Below, in pieces: positions 8,623 through 16,479 of a DNA stretch of 64,000 nucleotides. The position numbers and the translations under genes were made by a program. The stretch covers positions 3,231,137 to 3,295,136 of the forward strand of contig NZ_JABEKU010000001.1 in the NCBI RefSeq assembly GCF_013283665.1, written 5' to 3'. The stretch's first letter is position 1, and the number at the start of each line of letters is the position of its first letter. The DNA is from Ensifer sesbaniae (lineage in GTDB: Bacteria; Pseudomonadota; Alphaproteobacteria; Rhizobiales; Rhizobiaceae). Below the pieces are notes generated by a model. That model made no database searches, was not told where the DNA came from, and saw only the letters and a program-made list of their open reading frames with translations.

Positions 8623-9015
8623 CTGAGACCTCCCAGGATCAACCGGGAGTCAAATGCTCCCCGCCTGCCTTGCCCGCGGGAATGCGGGCCCTCCTTGGTA
8701 TCCGTTGGCATGCGGTCACTCCCAAGGACTGGCCACATGCCAAAGATGCAACGGGCCCATCCAGCCGACGGGCCGATGCCCTACAGCGACGCGCGTCTTC
8801 TCAGACGCGCAAAGGTCGCTGTAGCACTTTGAATCGCTGCATGTTTCTCTCCTTAAATCGGCGACGATTTAAGGAAACATGCAGTAGAGGCTTGATAGTA
8901 GCGCAACGACCGGCGACGCGAAATTGCGCTCCGCGGGAAATCGACTGTCCGACTCGCGCGCAAAGGGCGCGCCTTCCTGGCAAGCCACTCCTTCGCGGGG
9001 CGTCGGTCTTTCGCC
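8623..9015. other. intergenic gap, no gene seen
   Basis: Apart from the RIME-like repeat in its middle I see no convincing reading frame. Both flanking genes are on the minus strand, so the left part holds the upstream region of the transglutaminase-like gene and the right part the 3' end of the oxidoreductase transcript. Confidence 0.6.
8781..8884 (+). repeat. RIME1-like intergenic repeat, copy 1
   Basis: About 104 bp with two long hairpins. The first is framed by CTACAGCGAC and GGTCGCTGTAG with the inner stem GCGCGTCT/AGACGCGC. The second is framed by CTGCATGTTT and AACATGCAG with the inner stem TCCTTAAATCG/CGATTTAAGGA. Size and architecture match the Rhizobium-specific intergenic mosaic element RIME1. 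Other copies lie at 21358, 28980, 44791, 57808 (half) and 63280. Confidence 0.85.
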
Positions 9016-10326
9016 TTACAATCCGACCGCATCCTTGAACTGGTACCACCAGGAACCGATCGTCGAATATTGCGCGCGGAACATCCGCCCGCCCGGGAAT
9101 GGATACCAGGGCAGTTTCGCGAAGACGTCGTAGCGCGTGGTGTCGCCATCGATCGCCTCGGCGAGCGTGCGGCCGAAAAGGTGCGAACCGGTGACGCCGT
9201 GGCCACTGTAGCCGTGGGCGAAGTAGGTATTGGAGCCGATCCGGCCCATCTGCGGCACGCGGGTGAAGGAGAGCGCGAAGTTGCCGCTCCAGGCATAGTC
9301 GATCTTCACGCCCTTGAGCTCTGGGAACACCTTTTCGAGATTGGGTTTGAGCTTCGCAACCACATCGGCCGGATCGGTGCCGCCATAGACGGTGCCGCCG
9401 CCGAAGATCATCCGCTTGTCGGCAGAGAGGCGGAAATAATCGAGGATGTAACGCACGTCCTCGACGCACATGTCGCTCGGAATCAGCGCGTGCGCCAGTT
9501 CCTCGCCGAGCGGCGCCGTCGTGATTATCTGCGTCGAGACCGGCATAACCCGCGAGACGAGCTTCGGCACCGCGTCGCCGAGATAGGCATTGCCGCAAAG
9601 CACGACGATGCGCGCCGAAACCTCGCCGTTCTGAGTGTAGACGGTCGGCCGAGACGCCTCGTGGTCGACCCGCGTCACCGGCGACTGTTCATAGATGGTC
9701 CCGCCGATGCTTTCGAATGCGCGCGCCTCGCCGAGCACGAGATTGAGCGGATGCATGTGGCCGCCGGTCGTATCGAGCATGCCGCCGCAATAGGCATCCG
9801 ATTTGACGAGCTTGCGGAGCGCTTCGCGGTCGAGAAGCTGGTGGTCGTCCATGCCGTATTTGCGCCAGAGCGCCTGCTTGGCTTCGAGCTCCTTCATATG
9901 CGCAGGCGTATAGGCGGCATAGATGTTGCCCGGCTTCAGGTCGCAGTCGATCTGATACTGGCTGACGAGGCGGCGGATGATCTTGCCGCCCTCCTGCACC
10001 AGCCCGCCGATGAAGCGCGCCGCATCCTCGCCGTAGCGGCGCTGGATGGTCGACAGGCTGGCGTTGAGGCCGTTGACGACCTGGCCGCCATTGCGGCCCG
10101 ACGCCCCCCAGCCGACCTGCGCGCCCTCGACGACGACGACCTTGTAGCCCTTCTCGGCAAGATGGATCGCCGTCGACAGGCCGGAATAACCGGCACCGAC
10201 GACGCAGATGTCGGTCTCGACGCGACCCTTAAGCCGGACCGGTGTGCGGATGATATTGCGGGAAGCGGCGTAGTAGCTGGTCGGATAGCTGCCGTCGCCG
10301 GCATAGGATTTCTGTTTGGTAAGCAT
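9016..10326 (-). CDS. FAD-dependent amine oxidoreductase (gamma-glutamylputrescine-oxidase type)
   Basis: A 436-aa DAO-family flavoprotein. The FAD-binding motif VGAGYSGLSTAIHLAEKG lies at about residues 38-55, with GWGASGRNGGQV just after it, typical of PuuB-like enzymes that oxidatively deaminate gamma-glutamyl-amines. The start ATG at 10326 overlaps the TGA of the upstream ligase (TGATG), implying translational coupling. The frame is open for another 260 codons upstream, but that stretch is antiphase to the ligase gene and is not coding. With the ligase it would form the first two steps of gamma-glutamylated polyamine breakdown; the exact amine is inferred. Confidence 0.85.
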   Translation of the reverse strand: MLTKQKSYAGDGSYPTSYYAASRNIIRTPVRLKGRVETDICVVGAGYSGLSTAIHLAEKGYKVVVVEGAQVGWGASGRNGGQVVNGLNASLSTIQRRYGEDAARFIGGLVQEGGKIIRRLVSQYQIDCDLKPGNIYAAYTPAHMKELEAKQALWRKYGMDDHQLLDREALRKLVKSDAYCGGMLDTTGGHMHPLNLVLGEARAFESIGGTIYEQSPVTRVDHEASRPTVYTQNGEVSARIVVLCGNAYLGDAVPKLVSRVMPVSTQIITTAPLGEELAHALIPSDMCVEDVRYILDYFRLSADKRMIFGGGTVYGGTDPADVVAKLKPNLEKVFPELKGVKIDYAWSGNFALSFTRVPQMGRIGSNTYFAHGYSGHGVTGSHLFGRTLAEAIDGDTTRYDVFAKLPWYPFPGGRMFRAQYSTIGSWWYQFKDAVGL

Positions 10327-11693
10327 CAGACGATTTCCAGATAGGCGCTGAATTCGTAATCCGTGACCTGCTCGGCAAAGCCGGCGATCTCCTGGCGCTT
10401 GCAGGCGATCAGCATCGAGCGCAGCACGGGGTCGAAGATCTCGGCGGCAATCGGTCCTGCCTCGAAGGTATCGACCGCTTGCCCCCAATCGGCGGGAATT
10501 TTGGACAGTTTCTCCGCTGAATAGGCGCGCCCCGAAACCGGCGCCGGCGGCTTCCACTTGTTGCGGATGCCGACGAGTGCGGCGCCGAGGATCGCGGCGA
10601 TAACGAGATAGGGATTGGCATCCGCGCCGGCGACACGATGTTCGATACGGCGCGCATTGGGGTTGCCGCCGGGAATGCGGATCGCCGATGTGCGGTTCTC
10701 GTATCCCCAGCAGACGGCCGTGGGCGCATGCGTGTCGGGCCTCAGCCGCCGATAGGAATTGAAATGCGGCGCAAAAAGCAGGGTCGTCTCTGCCATGCCG
10801 CGCAAGAGGCCGGCAACGGCGTGCTTCAGCACCGGCGAACCTTCGTCGCTGCCGTCGTTGAAGACGTTGTTGCCCTCCTCGTCGAGCAGGCTGAAATGGA
10901 TGTGCATGCCGTTGCCCGAACGCGTGCCGTAAGGTTTCGCCATGAAGGTGGCGGCAAGCCCGTGCTTGCGCGCCACACCCTTGACGATGCGCTTGAAGAA
11001 AATGGCGTCGTCGGCCGCCTTCAGCGGATCGTCGGTGTGCAACAGGTTGATCTCGAACTGGCCGATGCCGTTCTCGGCGATCGCTGCGTCCGCCGGTACG
11101 TTCTGCCGGGCGCACTCCTTGTAGACGTCGGAGAAGAACTCACCGAAATCGTCGAGCTCGTCGATCGAGAGGATCGCGTCGGAATCGAGCCGCTTGCCGG
11201 TATAGGGCGAGATCGGCGGCACCGCGCTGTCCGGCTCCGGATCGATCAGGTAGAACTCCAACTCGGTCGCAACGACGGGGCGCAGGCCGAGTTCCTGATA
11301 TTCGCGCACGACCGCCGCCAGCGCCTGGCGCGGATCGGCAAGGAACGGCTTGCCGTCCTCGAGCTGTAGCCAGAGCGGCACCAGCGCGCTCGGCCGCGAG
11401 GTCCAGTTGACCGGCAGCGCTCCGCGGCCGGTGACGCCGCAGATGCCGTCGCGGTCGCCGCTCGCAAACACCTGCTCGCTGTTGATGATGTCCTCACCCC
11501 AGACGTCGACGCCAACGATCGAGAGCGGCATGCGGATGCCGCCGCCCAAGACCTTCGCCGCCTGCTCCACGGGAACGCGTTTGCCGCGCATGATGCCGTT
11601 GAGGTCGCAGACGACGGCTTGAATGCTCTCGATCGGCCCGTTCTGCTCGAGCCATGCCTTGAATGCGCTGGGGTCTTCCGCGTCGAGCGACAT
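10326..11693 (-). CDS. glutamine-synthetase-family gamma-glutamylamine ligase
   Basis: A 455-aa class-I glutamine-synthetase-fold enzyme. It shows the beta-grasp N-terminus, the ATP/metal segment ELEFYLIDPE near residue 145, HIHFSL near 275, and the arginine-rich ENRTSAIRIPGG near 330. Sequence style is that of the glutamate-putrescine ligase branch (PuuA-like) rather than ammonia-assimilating GlnA: it is short and lacks the adenylylation-site region. It is expected to attach glutamate to a polyamine or similar amine using ATP. It is the first gene of a two-gene operon, divergent from a GntR regulator, with a TGTGATCACA palindrome 17 bases upstream of the start. Confidence 0.85.
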   Translation of the reverse strand: MSLDAEDPSAFKAWLEQNGPIESIQAVVCDLNGIMRGKRVPVEQAAKVLGGGIRMPLSIVGVDVWGEDIINSEQVFASGDRDGICGVTGRGALPVNWTSRPSALVPLWLQLEDGKPFLADPRQALAAVVREYQELGLRPVVATELEFYLIDPEPDSAVPPISPYTGKRLDSDAILSIDELDDFGEFFSDVYKECARQNVPADAAIAENGIGQFEINLLHTDDPLKAADDAIFFKRIVKGVARKHGLAATFMAKPYGTRSGNGMHIHFSLLDEEGNNVFNDGSDEGSPVLKHAVAGLLRGMAETTLLFAPHFNSYRRLRPDTHAPTAVCWGYENRTSAIRIPGGNPNARRIEHRVAGADANPYLVIAAILGAALVGIRNKWKPPAPVSGRAYSAEKLSKIPADWGQAVDTFEAGPIAAEIFDPVLRSMLIACKRQEIAGFAEQVTDYEFSAYLEIV

Positions 11694-11709
11694 ATCGCAA
11701 ATCTCTTTT

Positions 11710-11719
11710 TGTGATCACA
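11710..11719. promoter_or_regulatory. palindromic operator candidate TGTGATCACA
   Basis: A perfect 10-bp palindrome flanked by a T-run (CTTTTTGTGATCACATTTTC) in the 175-base gap between the ligase and the divergent GntR gene, 17 bases from the ligase start. GntR/FCD regulators bind short GT..AC dyads, so it is a plausible target of the neighbouring regulator. Confidence 0.45.
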
Positions 11720-11868
11720 TTTTCAGAAAGTTGACATAGTTCAGGAGTTGGAGTCAAGCATGAGCAATGCTATCAGGCGTGTGACGTAGAGCGAGGCGTC
11801 GGCAAGTGTATGCGGCTCTCCGCTCGCATCCCGCTCCCACCGTGTACTAGGCAGAAGGACATGCACAC

Positions 11869-12561
11869 TTGAAACCCCTTGTTTTGCCGCCACTTGCGCG
11901 ACCCGACGGCATGACCACGCACGACTACGCCTTCAACCGGTTGCGCCAGGCGATCATGGTTGGCGCCTTCCGGCCCGGCACTTCTGTCACCATCCGCGGC
12001 CTTGCCGAAGCGCTCGAAAGCAGCCCGACGCCCGTGCGCGAGGCGCTGCGCCAGTTGACCTCGATCGGCGCGCTGCAGTTCCTGGAAAACCGCCGCATCG
12101 TCGTGCCGCACATTACGCCCGCCCGGTTCGAGGAGTTGATCTCGCTGCGCATCGCGCTCGAAAGCCATGCGGCCCGCCGGGCCGTCGCCCATCTTTCCGA
12201 GCGCCAGATCGAAAATATCACGGCAATCGACGACAGTATCGAGACGGAAATCCGCAGGGGCGACAAGGTGGCCGCACTGATCGCCAACCAGGCATTTCAC
12301 CGCAAGATCTACACGGCCAACCCCGATCCGGTCGCCATGCCGCTGATCGAAAGCGTCTGGCTGCAGCTTGGCCCCATCCTCGGGATTGCCATGGAACACG
12401 TCACCGAACTCTATGTGGTGGACCGGCATCGTGAAGCGATCGAGGCACTTCGGCGGCGCGACGAAGAGGCCGTCGCCGATGCGATCGCTGCCGATATCAG
12501 GGAGGGCATCGGCGGCTTTGACCAGCAGGCGGTCGCGCGTCTCCTGCGATTGGCCGCCTGA
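11869..12561 (+). CDS. GntR-family regulator, FCD (FadR) subfamily
   Basis: A 230-aa regulator. The winged helix-turn-helix (about residues 20-85) includes AIMVGAFRPGTSVTIRGLAEAL and SPTPVREALRQL. It is followed by an all-helical FCD ligand domain with LRIALESHAARRAV and metal-type histidines (NQAFHRKIY). The start I use is TTG at 11869 after AGAAGGAC; the next in-frame ATG is at 11911 and lacks a ribosome site. It is divergent from the glutamine-synthetase-like ligase and probably controls that operon, and possibly the peptidase downstream, which has a consensus FCD-type operator. Confidence 0.85.
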   Translation: MKPLVLPPLARPDGMTTHDYAFNRLRQAIMVGAFRPGTSVTIRGLAEALESSPTPVREALRQLTSIGALQFLENRRIVVPHITPARFEELISLRIALESHAARRAVAHLSERQIENITAIDDSIETEIRRGDKVAALIANQAFHRKIYTANPDPVAMPLIESVWLQLGPILGIAMEHVTELYVVDRHREAIEALRRRDEEAVADAIAADIREGIGGFDQQAVARLLRLAA

Positions 12562-12891
12562 CCTGCCGCCGGCACCGCAGATCCACAAATTTTAGTGTGA
12601 CTAAAATTCTATATTGACAATGCCGGAGCACGGCACCAAAGTCTTGCAAATACAAATGCATAGCGCCGGGAAGCGATCAGCTTTCCGAGCCTGTGCGCGT
12701 GCATTCGAGGGGGAGGAGACCGCTTGAAGAGCCAGAGATCCGTATCCCGGGGCAACACCTGCACCGGCCTCGAGCATTCCTCATAGACACACTTCGCGCC
12801 GAACCGGTCGGCGCTGTCCTCCACCCGTCCGTCGGCCAGCGACGTGAATGACGTTCGGCATCCCATTGCCTCCAACAAGACAGGAAACCCC
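12562..12891. other. intergenic gap between gntR and M24 peptidase
   Basis: About 330 bases with no convincing gene. It contains the operator-like dyad at 12588-12608. The rest shows no clear reading frame or RNA structure. Confidence 0.6.
12588..12608. promoter_or_regulatory. GntR/FCD-type operator dyad
   Basis: Perfect inverted repeat AATTTTAGT-GTG-ACTAAAATT. Its core TAGTGTGACTA fits the TNGTNNNACNA consensus of FadR/FCD-type regulators exactly. It lies 26 bases after the gntR stop and about 285 bases before the peptidase start, so it could be a target of the adjacent regulator. It could also form an RNA hairpin, but no T-run follows on the plus strand. Confidence 0.55.
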
Positions 12892-13995
12892 ATGACGGAA
12901 CTCACCAAGGCCCGTTTTGCCGCGCTCCGCCGCAAGATGGCCGAAAACGATGTCGGTCTCATCGCATTGGCGCCCGGATCGCACATGGATTGGCTGATCG
13001 GCTACCATCCGCATCCGGACGAGCGGCCCTGCCTGCTGTTGATCGGCCCGGAAAGGGAGGCTTTCCTGATGCCGGCGCTCAACGCCGAAGGCACACGCGA
13101 ACACACCGACATCGCTTTCCACAACTGGGCCGATGACGAGGGCCCGGCCGCTGCCCTGACGGCGGCGCTCGCCGATATCGGTGCCGAAAAGCCCGGCCGC
13201 GTCGTGCTCGACGAAACCATGCGTGCCGATTTCGCGCTGCTGCTGATCGATGCCCTGCCGGAAGATACCGCCCGCGAGTTCACGCCGGCAACGCTTGGCA
13301 GCCTTCGCATGCGCAAGGACAAAACCGAATACGAACTCCTGAAGATGAACGCCGGCATCGCCGACCGCGCCATGCAGGCGGCGTTTTCCAAGATCCGTCC
13401 CGGCATGACCGAGAAGGAACTGGCAGCCGAAATCCGCGGGCATTTCTCCTCCGAAGGCGCGGCACCGGCCTTCTGGATCGTCGGCGCCGGCGGCAACGGC
13501 GCTTTCCCGCATCACTCGGCAAGCGAGCGGGTGATCGAGGAAGGCGATGCCGTCGTGATCGATATCGGCGGCCGCAAGCAGGGCTTCCCGAGCGACATCA
13601 CCCGCATGGCGATCGTCGGCCGCGCGCCCGAGGGGTACGGCCAGATCCACACCATCGTCGAAAAGGCCGTGCAGGCGGCAATGAAAGCCGCGCGCCCCGG
13701 CGTGCTCGCCAAGGACGTGGATGCTGCGGCCCGCAAGGTGATCAGCGATGCGGGCTATGGCGAATACTTCGTGCACCGCACCGGTCACGGCATGGGCATC
13801 GACGGCCATGAGCCGCCCTACATCACCGCAACCTCGGAAACCGTGCTGGAAGAGGGCATGGTCTTCTCGATCGAGCCCGGCATCTACCTGCCCGGCCGCT
13901 TCGGCATCCGCCTCGAGGATATCGTCATCCTGCGCGAAGACGGGCCGGAGGTTCTTTCCTCGCTCTCCCGCGACGTGCACGTCGCCAAGGTCTAA
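12892..13995 (+). CDS. M24-family (Xaa-Pro/creatinase-type) metallohydrolase
   Basis: A 367-aa enzyme with a creatinase-type N-terminal domain (about 1-130) and a pita-bread catalytic domain. All five expected metal ligands are visible: the two aspartates in VVIDIGGRKQGFPSD, the histidine in GHGMGIDGHE, and the glutamates in SIEPGIY and IRLEDI. The group includes Xaa-Pro aminopeptidases, creatinase and ectoine hydrolase; the substrate is undetermined. The start is the ATG after ACAGGAAA; a GTG 16 codons upstream is less likely. A strong terminator follows at 14075. Confidence 0.88.
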   Translation: MTELTKARFAALRRKMAENDVGLIALAPGSHMDWLIGYHPHPDERPCLLLIGPEREAFLMPALNAEGTREHTDIAFHNWADDEGPAAALTAALADIGAEKPGRVVLDETMRADFALLLIDALPEDTAREFTPATLGSLRMRKDKTEYELLKMNAGIADRAMQAAFSKIRPGMTEKELAAEIRGHFSSEGAAPAFWIVGAGGNGAFPHHSASERVIEEGDAVVIDIGGRKQGFPSDITRMAIVGRAPEGYGQIHTIVEKAVQAAMKAARPGVLAKDVDAAARKVISDAGYGEYFVHRTGHGMGIDGHEPPYITATSETVLEEGMVFSIEPGIYLPGRFGIRLEDIVILREDGPEVLSSLSRDVHVAKV

Positions 13996-14074
13996 GGCTC
14001 TTCCAGGAAAAGTGTGAAACGGTTTTCCGTCGGAATCGCGACTTTTCGGAACACGGAATGAGCTGACGAAATTC

Positions 14075-14102
14075 GCGGCGCCTTCGGGCGCCGCTCTTCT
14101 TT
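14075..14102 (+). terminator. Rho-independent terminator
   Basis: Perfect 8-bp stem GCGGCGCC/GGCGCCGC with a stable TTCG tetraloop followed by TCTTCTTT, about 80 bases after the M24 peptidase stop. The preceding bases (about 14008-14031) also hold the smaller dyad GGAAAA...TTTTCC. Confidence 0.8.
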
Positions 14103-14125
14103 GCCCTATTCCCCTGCCGGCCTGG

Positions 14126-14383
14126 CTACTGGGTCGGTCGCTTGCGCGGCTTCGGCATCGCGCTTCCGGCACCCTCCTTGCCGCGGCGAGGACCATAGAC
14201 TGGCTCCCGCTGCTCGACCGGCGGCCATATCCAGTAATGGCCATAGGGCTTGCGCTGGATTCCCTCGTAATACTCGCCCTTTCTGGTGCGCATCTGTGCT
14301 TCGGCCTCGCCCGCGATCGTCACCACGATGAAGAACGCGCCGAACACGGCTGCAATCACGAACCAACATTCCGATTTCATCAT
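14126..14383 (-). CDS. small exported protein, 85 aa
   Basis: The N-terminus MMKSECWFVIAAVFGAFF continues as a hydrophobic segment ending AGEAEAQ, a plausible signal peptide or anchor. The remainder is a basic, proline- and tyrosine-rich tail (GEYYEGIQRKPYGHYWIWPP). The double ATG at 14383/14380 follows GGAGCTGGTG at good distance; the frame stays open upstream but without a ribosome site. It lies convergent to the peptidase and divergent from the FadR-type regulator. No family recognised; envelope location is inferred. Confidence 0.65.
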   Translation of the reverse strand: MMKSECWFVIAAVFGAFFIVVTIAGEAEAQMRTRKGEYYEGIQRKPYGHYWIWPPVEQREPVYGPRRGKEGAGSAMPKPRKRPTQ

Positions 14384-14490
14384 CACCAGCTCCTTACCTC
14401 CATGTCTACGCCGGGAGCGGGCGCGGTCAACACCTGCGCGTCTATCAGTTCCCGCTTGACGACCACCGCCGCCGTGATCATAGTGCTCAG

Positions 14491-14502
14491 ATGTCAGACC
14501 AA
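14491..14502. promoter_or_regulatory. possible FadR-type operator upstream of the lyase/ABC operon
   Basis: ATGTCAGACCAA reads TTGGTCTGACAT on the other strand. This is one base away from the TNGTNNNACNA pattern of FCD regulators, 23 bases before the regulator start. It is a reasonable autoregulatory site but rests on one imperfect match. Confidence 0.35.
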
Positions 14503-14525
14503 TTTGGCCTCTGGGAGGAAGCCGA

Positions 14526-15242
14526 ATGAGTGAACCGGCAAGAGCGGCGCTGATGCCCCTGCCCCCGGCCGACCGGGCCCAGCAGGTCATTGCTGCGTTG
14601 GCTGACTACATCGAACAATCGGGCCTGAAACCCGGCGAACGCCTGCCGGCAGAACGGGAGCTGATGACGGCTCTGGCCGTCGGCCGCTCCACCATTCGCG
14701 AAGTCATCCGCCACTTCCAGGCGCTCGGCGTCGTGGAGGCACGCAAGGGCAGCGGCACCTATCTCTTGCGCACGATCTCCGGCGCCACCGTCCATATGCC
14801 GCTCACGCTCGACGCCGCGCATCTGCGCGACGTGCTCTTGATGACGCTCGAGGTCCGCCGCGGCATCGAGGTCGAGGCGAACATGGTCGCCGCCCGCCGA
14901 CGCACCGACGAAGACCTGAAGATCATCGAAACGAAGCTCAACGAGATGGAGCGGGTGCATATCGCCAAGGGCACCTCGGGTCCGGAAGACCTCGCCTTTC
15001 ACCTGGCGATCTATGATGCCACCCACAATCCGCTGTTCCGCCAGCTTCTCGAACAGATGCGCGAGGCCTTCGAGCGCTTCTGGGAAGAACCGTTCGACCG
15101 GTCGGACTTCGCCCGCCGCTCCTTCCCCTTCCACCGCACCCTCTTCAACGCGATCGCGGCTCAAGATCCAGACACCGCGCGCGAAGAAACGCTGAAAATC
15201 CTCGCGATCGTCGAGGAAGACATCAAGGAAATGTCCAAATGA
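14526..15242 (+). CDS. FadR/GntR-family regulator (FCD domain)
   Basis: A 238-aa regulator. The winged helix (residues about 15-85) shows SGLKPGERLPAERELMTALAV and RSTIREVIRHFQALGVV, characteristic of the FadR branch. The FCD domain follows, with LEVRRGIEVEANMVAARR and FHLAIYDATHN. The start has GGGAGGAAG as ribosome site. Its TGA overlaps the ATG of the PLP enzyme (ATGA), so regulator and enzyme are translationally coupled. It is the first gene of a six-gene block ending in an ABC transporter and probably senses that transporter's substrate or a breakdown product. Confidence 0.9.
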   Translation: MSEPARAALMPLPPADRAQQVIAALADYIEQSGLKPGERLPAERELMTALAVGRSTIREVIRHFQALGVVEARKGSGTYLLRTISGATVHMPLTLDAAHLRDVLLMTLEVRRGIEVEANMVAARRRTDEDLKIIETKLNEMERVHIAKGTSGPEDLAFHLAIYDATHNPLFRQLLEQMREAFERFWEEPFDRSDFARRSFPFHRTLFNAIAAQDPDTAREETLKILAIVEEDIKEMSK

Positions 15243-16411
15243 CCAACGGCCTCGATCCGTTCGACCACGCCTCGCTGATCGTCGCGCATGACGAAGGCCA
15301 CGCCTTCGATGCCGTCGTGCCGCCGATCGTGCAGACCTCGCTCTTCACCTTCAAGGATTACGACGACATGGTCGCCTCCTACCGGGGTGAGCGCGTGCGG
15401 CCGATCTATACCCGCGGCCTCAACCCGACAGTACGCATGTTCGAGGAGATGCTGGCGAAACTCGAAGGCGGCGAGGACGCGATCGGTTTTGCCAGCGGCA
15501 TGTCGGCGATCTCCTCGACCGTGCTTTCCTTCGTCGAGCCGGGCGACCGCATCGTCGCCGTCAACCACGTCTATCCCGATGCCTTCCGCCTGTTCGGCAC
15601 GCATCTGAAGCGCATGAAGATCGAGGTGACCTATGTCGACGGCCGCGACGAGGAAGCGGTCGCGAAGGCCCTGCCCGGCGCCAAGCTCTTCTACATGGAG
15701 AGCCCGACGAGCTGGGTGATGGACACCCATGACGTCGCCGCACTTACCCGCCTCGCCAAGGACCAGGGCATCATCACAGCGATCGACAACAGTTGGGCAA
15801 GTCCGATCTTCCAGCAGCCGATCTCGCTCGGCGTCGACCTCGTCATCCATTCGGCGTCCAAATATCTCAGTGGCCACTCGGACGTCGTCGCCGGTGTCGT
15901 CGCCGGATCGAAGGAACTGATCGGCCGCATCCGCTCCGAGGCCTATCCCTATCTCGGCGGCAAGCTCTCGCCCTTCGACGCTTGGCTCTTGATCCGCGGC
16001 CTGCGCACCCTGCCGATCCGCATGAAGTCGCATGAGCGCTCGGCGCTTGAAGTCGCGCGGCGGCTGCAGGCCCATCCGCTGGTCGAAACGGTCTGCCATC
16101 CCGGCCTCGGCAACACGCTGCCTCCAGGCCTTTCCGGCACCTCGGGCCTGTTCTCCTTCATCTTCCGCGAGGGCGTCGACGTCAGGCGTTTCGCGGACCA
16201 TCTCGAACTCTTCAAGCTCGGCGTTTCCTGGGGCGGACATGAAAGCCTCATCGTGCCGGGCGAAGTCGTGCTGTCGCAGAAAGCTCAACCCAATTCCGCG
16301 GCCGCCTTCGGCATTTCGCCGCGGTCGGTACGGCTCCATGTCGGCCTGGAGGGAACGGAGGCCCTCTGGAGCGATATCGAGGCGGCGCTCGCCGTCGCTT
16401 CGACTGGCTGA
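15239..16411 (+). CDS. PLP-dependent cystathionine-lyase-type enzyme (Cys/Met metabolism family)
   Basis: A 390-aa fold-type-I PLP enzyme of the cystathionine gamma-synthase/beta-lyase family. The lysine that binds PLP is in VIHSASKYLSGHSDVVAG near residue 208. Other family marks are RGLNPTVRMFEEMLAKLEGG and FASGMSA near the N-terminus and SWGGHESL near the C-terminus. It would be a cytoplasmic lyase acting on a sulfur amino acid or a related beta/gamma-substituted amino acid. Coupling to a FadR regulator and an ABC importer, rather than to methionine genes, argues for catabolism of an imported compound. Confidence 0.85.
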   Translation: MTNGLDPFDHASLIVAHDEGHAFDAVVPPIVQTSLFTFKDYDDMVASYRGERVRPIYTRGLNPTVRMFEEMLAKLEGGEDAIGFASGMSAISSTVLSFVEPGDRIVAVNHVYPDAFRLFGTHLKRMKIEVTYVDGRDEEAVAKALPGAKLFYMESPTSWVMDTHDVAALTRLAKDQGIITAIDNSWASPIFQQPISLGVDLVIHSASKYLSGHSDVVAGVVAGSKELIGRIRSEAYPYLGGKLSPFDAWLLIRGLRTLPIRMKSHERSALEVARRLQAHPLVETVCHPGLGNTLPPGLSGTSGLFSFIFREGVDVRRFADHLELFKLGVSWGGHESLIVPGEVVLSQKAQPNSAAAFGISPRSVRLHVGLEGTEALWSDIEAALAVASTG

Positions 16412-16479
16412 CAGGAGCGGGATGCGGATCCCGCTCTCCCCACTATGAACCAAACCAACGAAGAAAAGAGGGAACAGAC

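Noticed and set aside
9016-11115. 699-aa reading as one fused oxidoreductase
   Set aside because: The first ~260 codons overlap the glutamine-synthetase-like gene out of phase. The true protein starts at the ATG at 10326 in a TGATG overlap.
14008-14031. inverted repeat GGAAAA...TTTTCC after the M24 peptidase as a mobile element
   Set aside because: Only one copy was noticed in the window and the arms are six bases. It is treated as part of the gene's 3' region.
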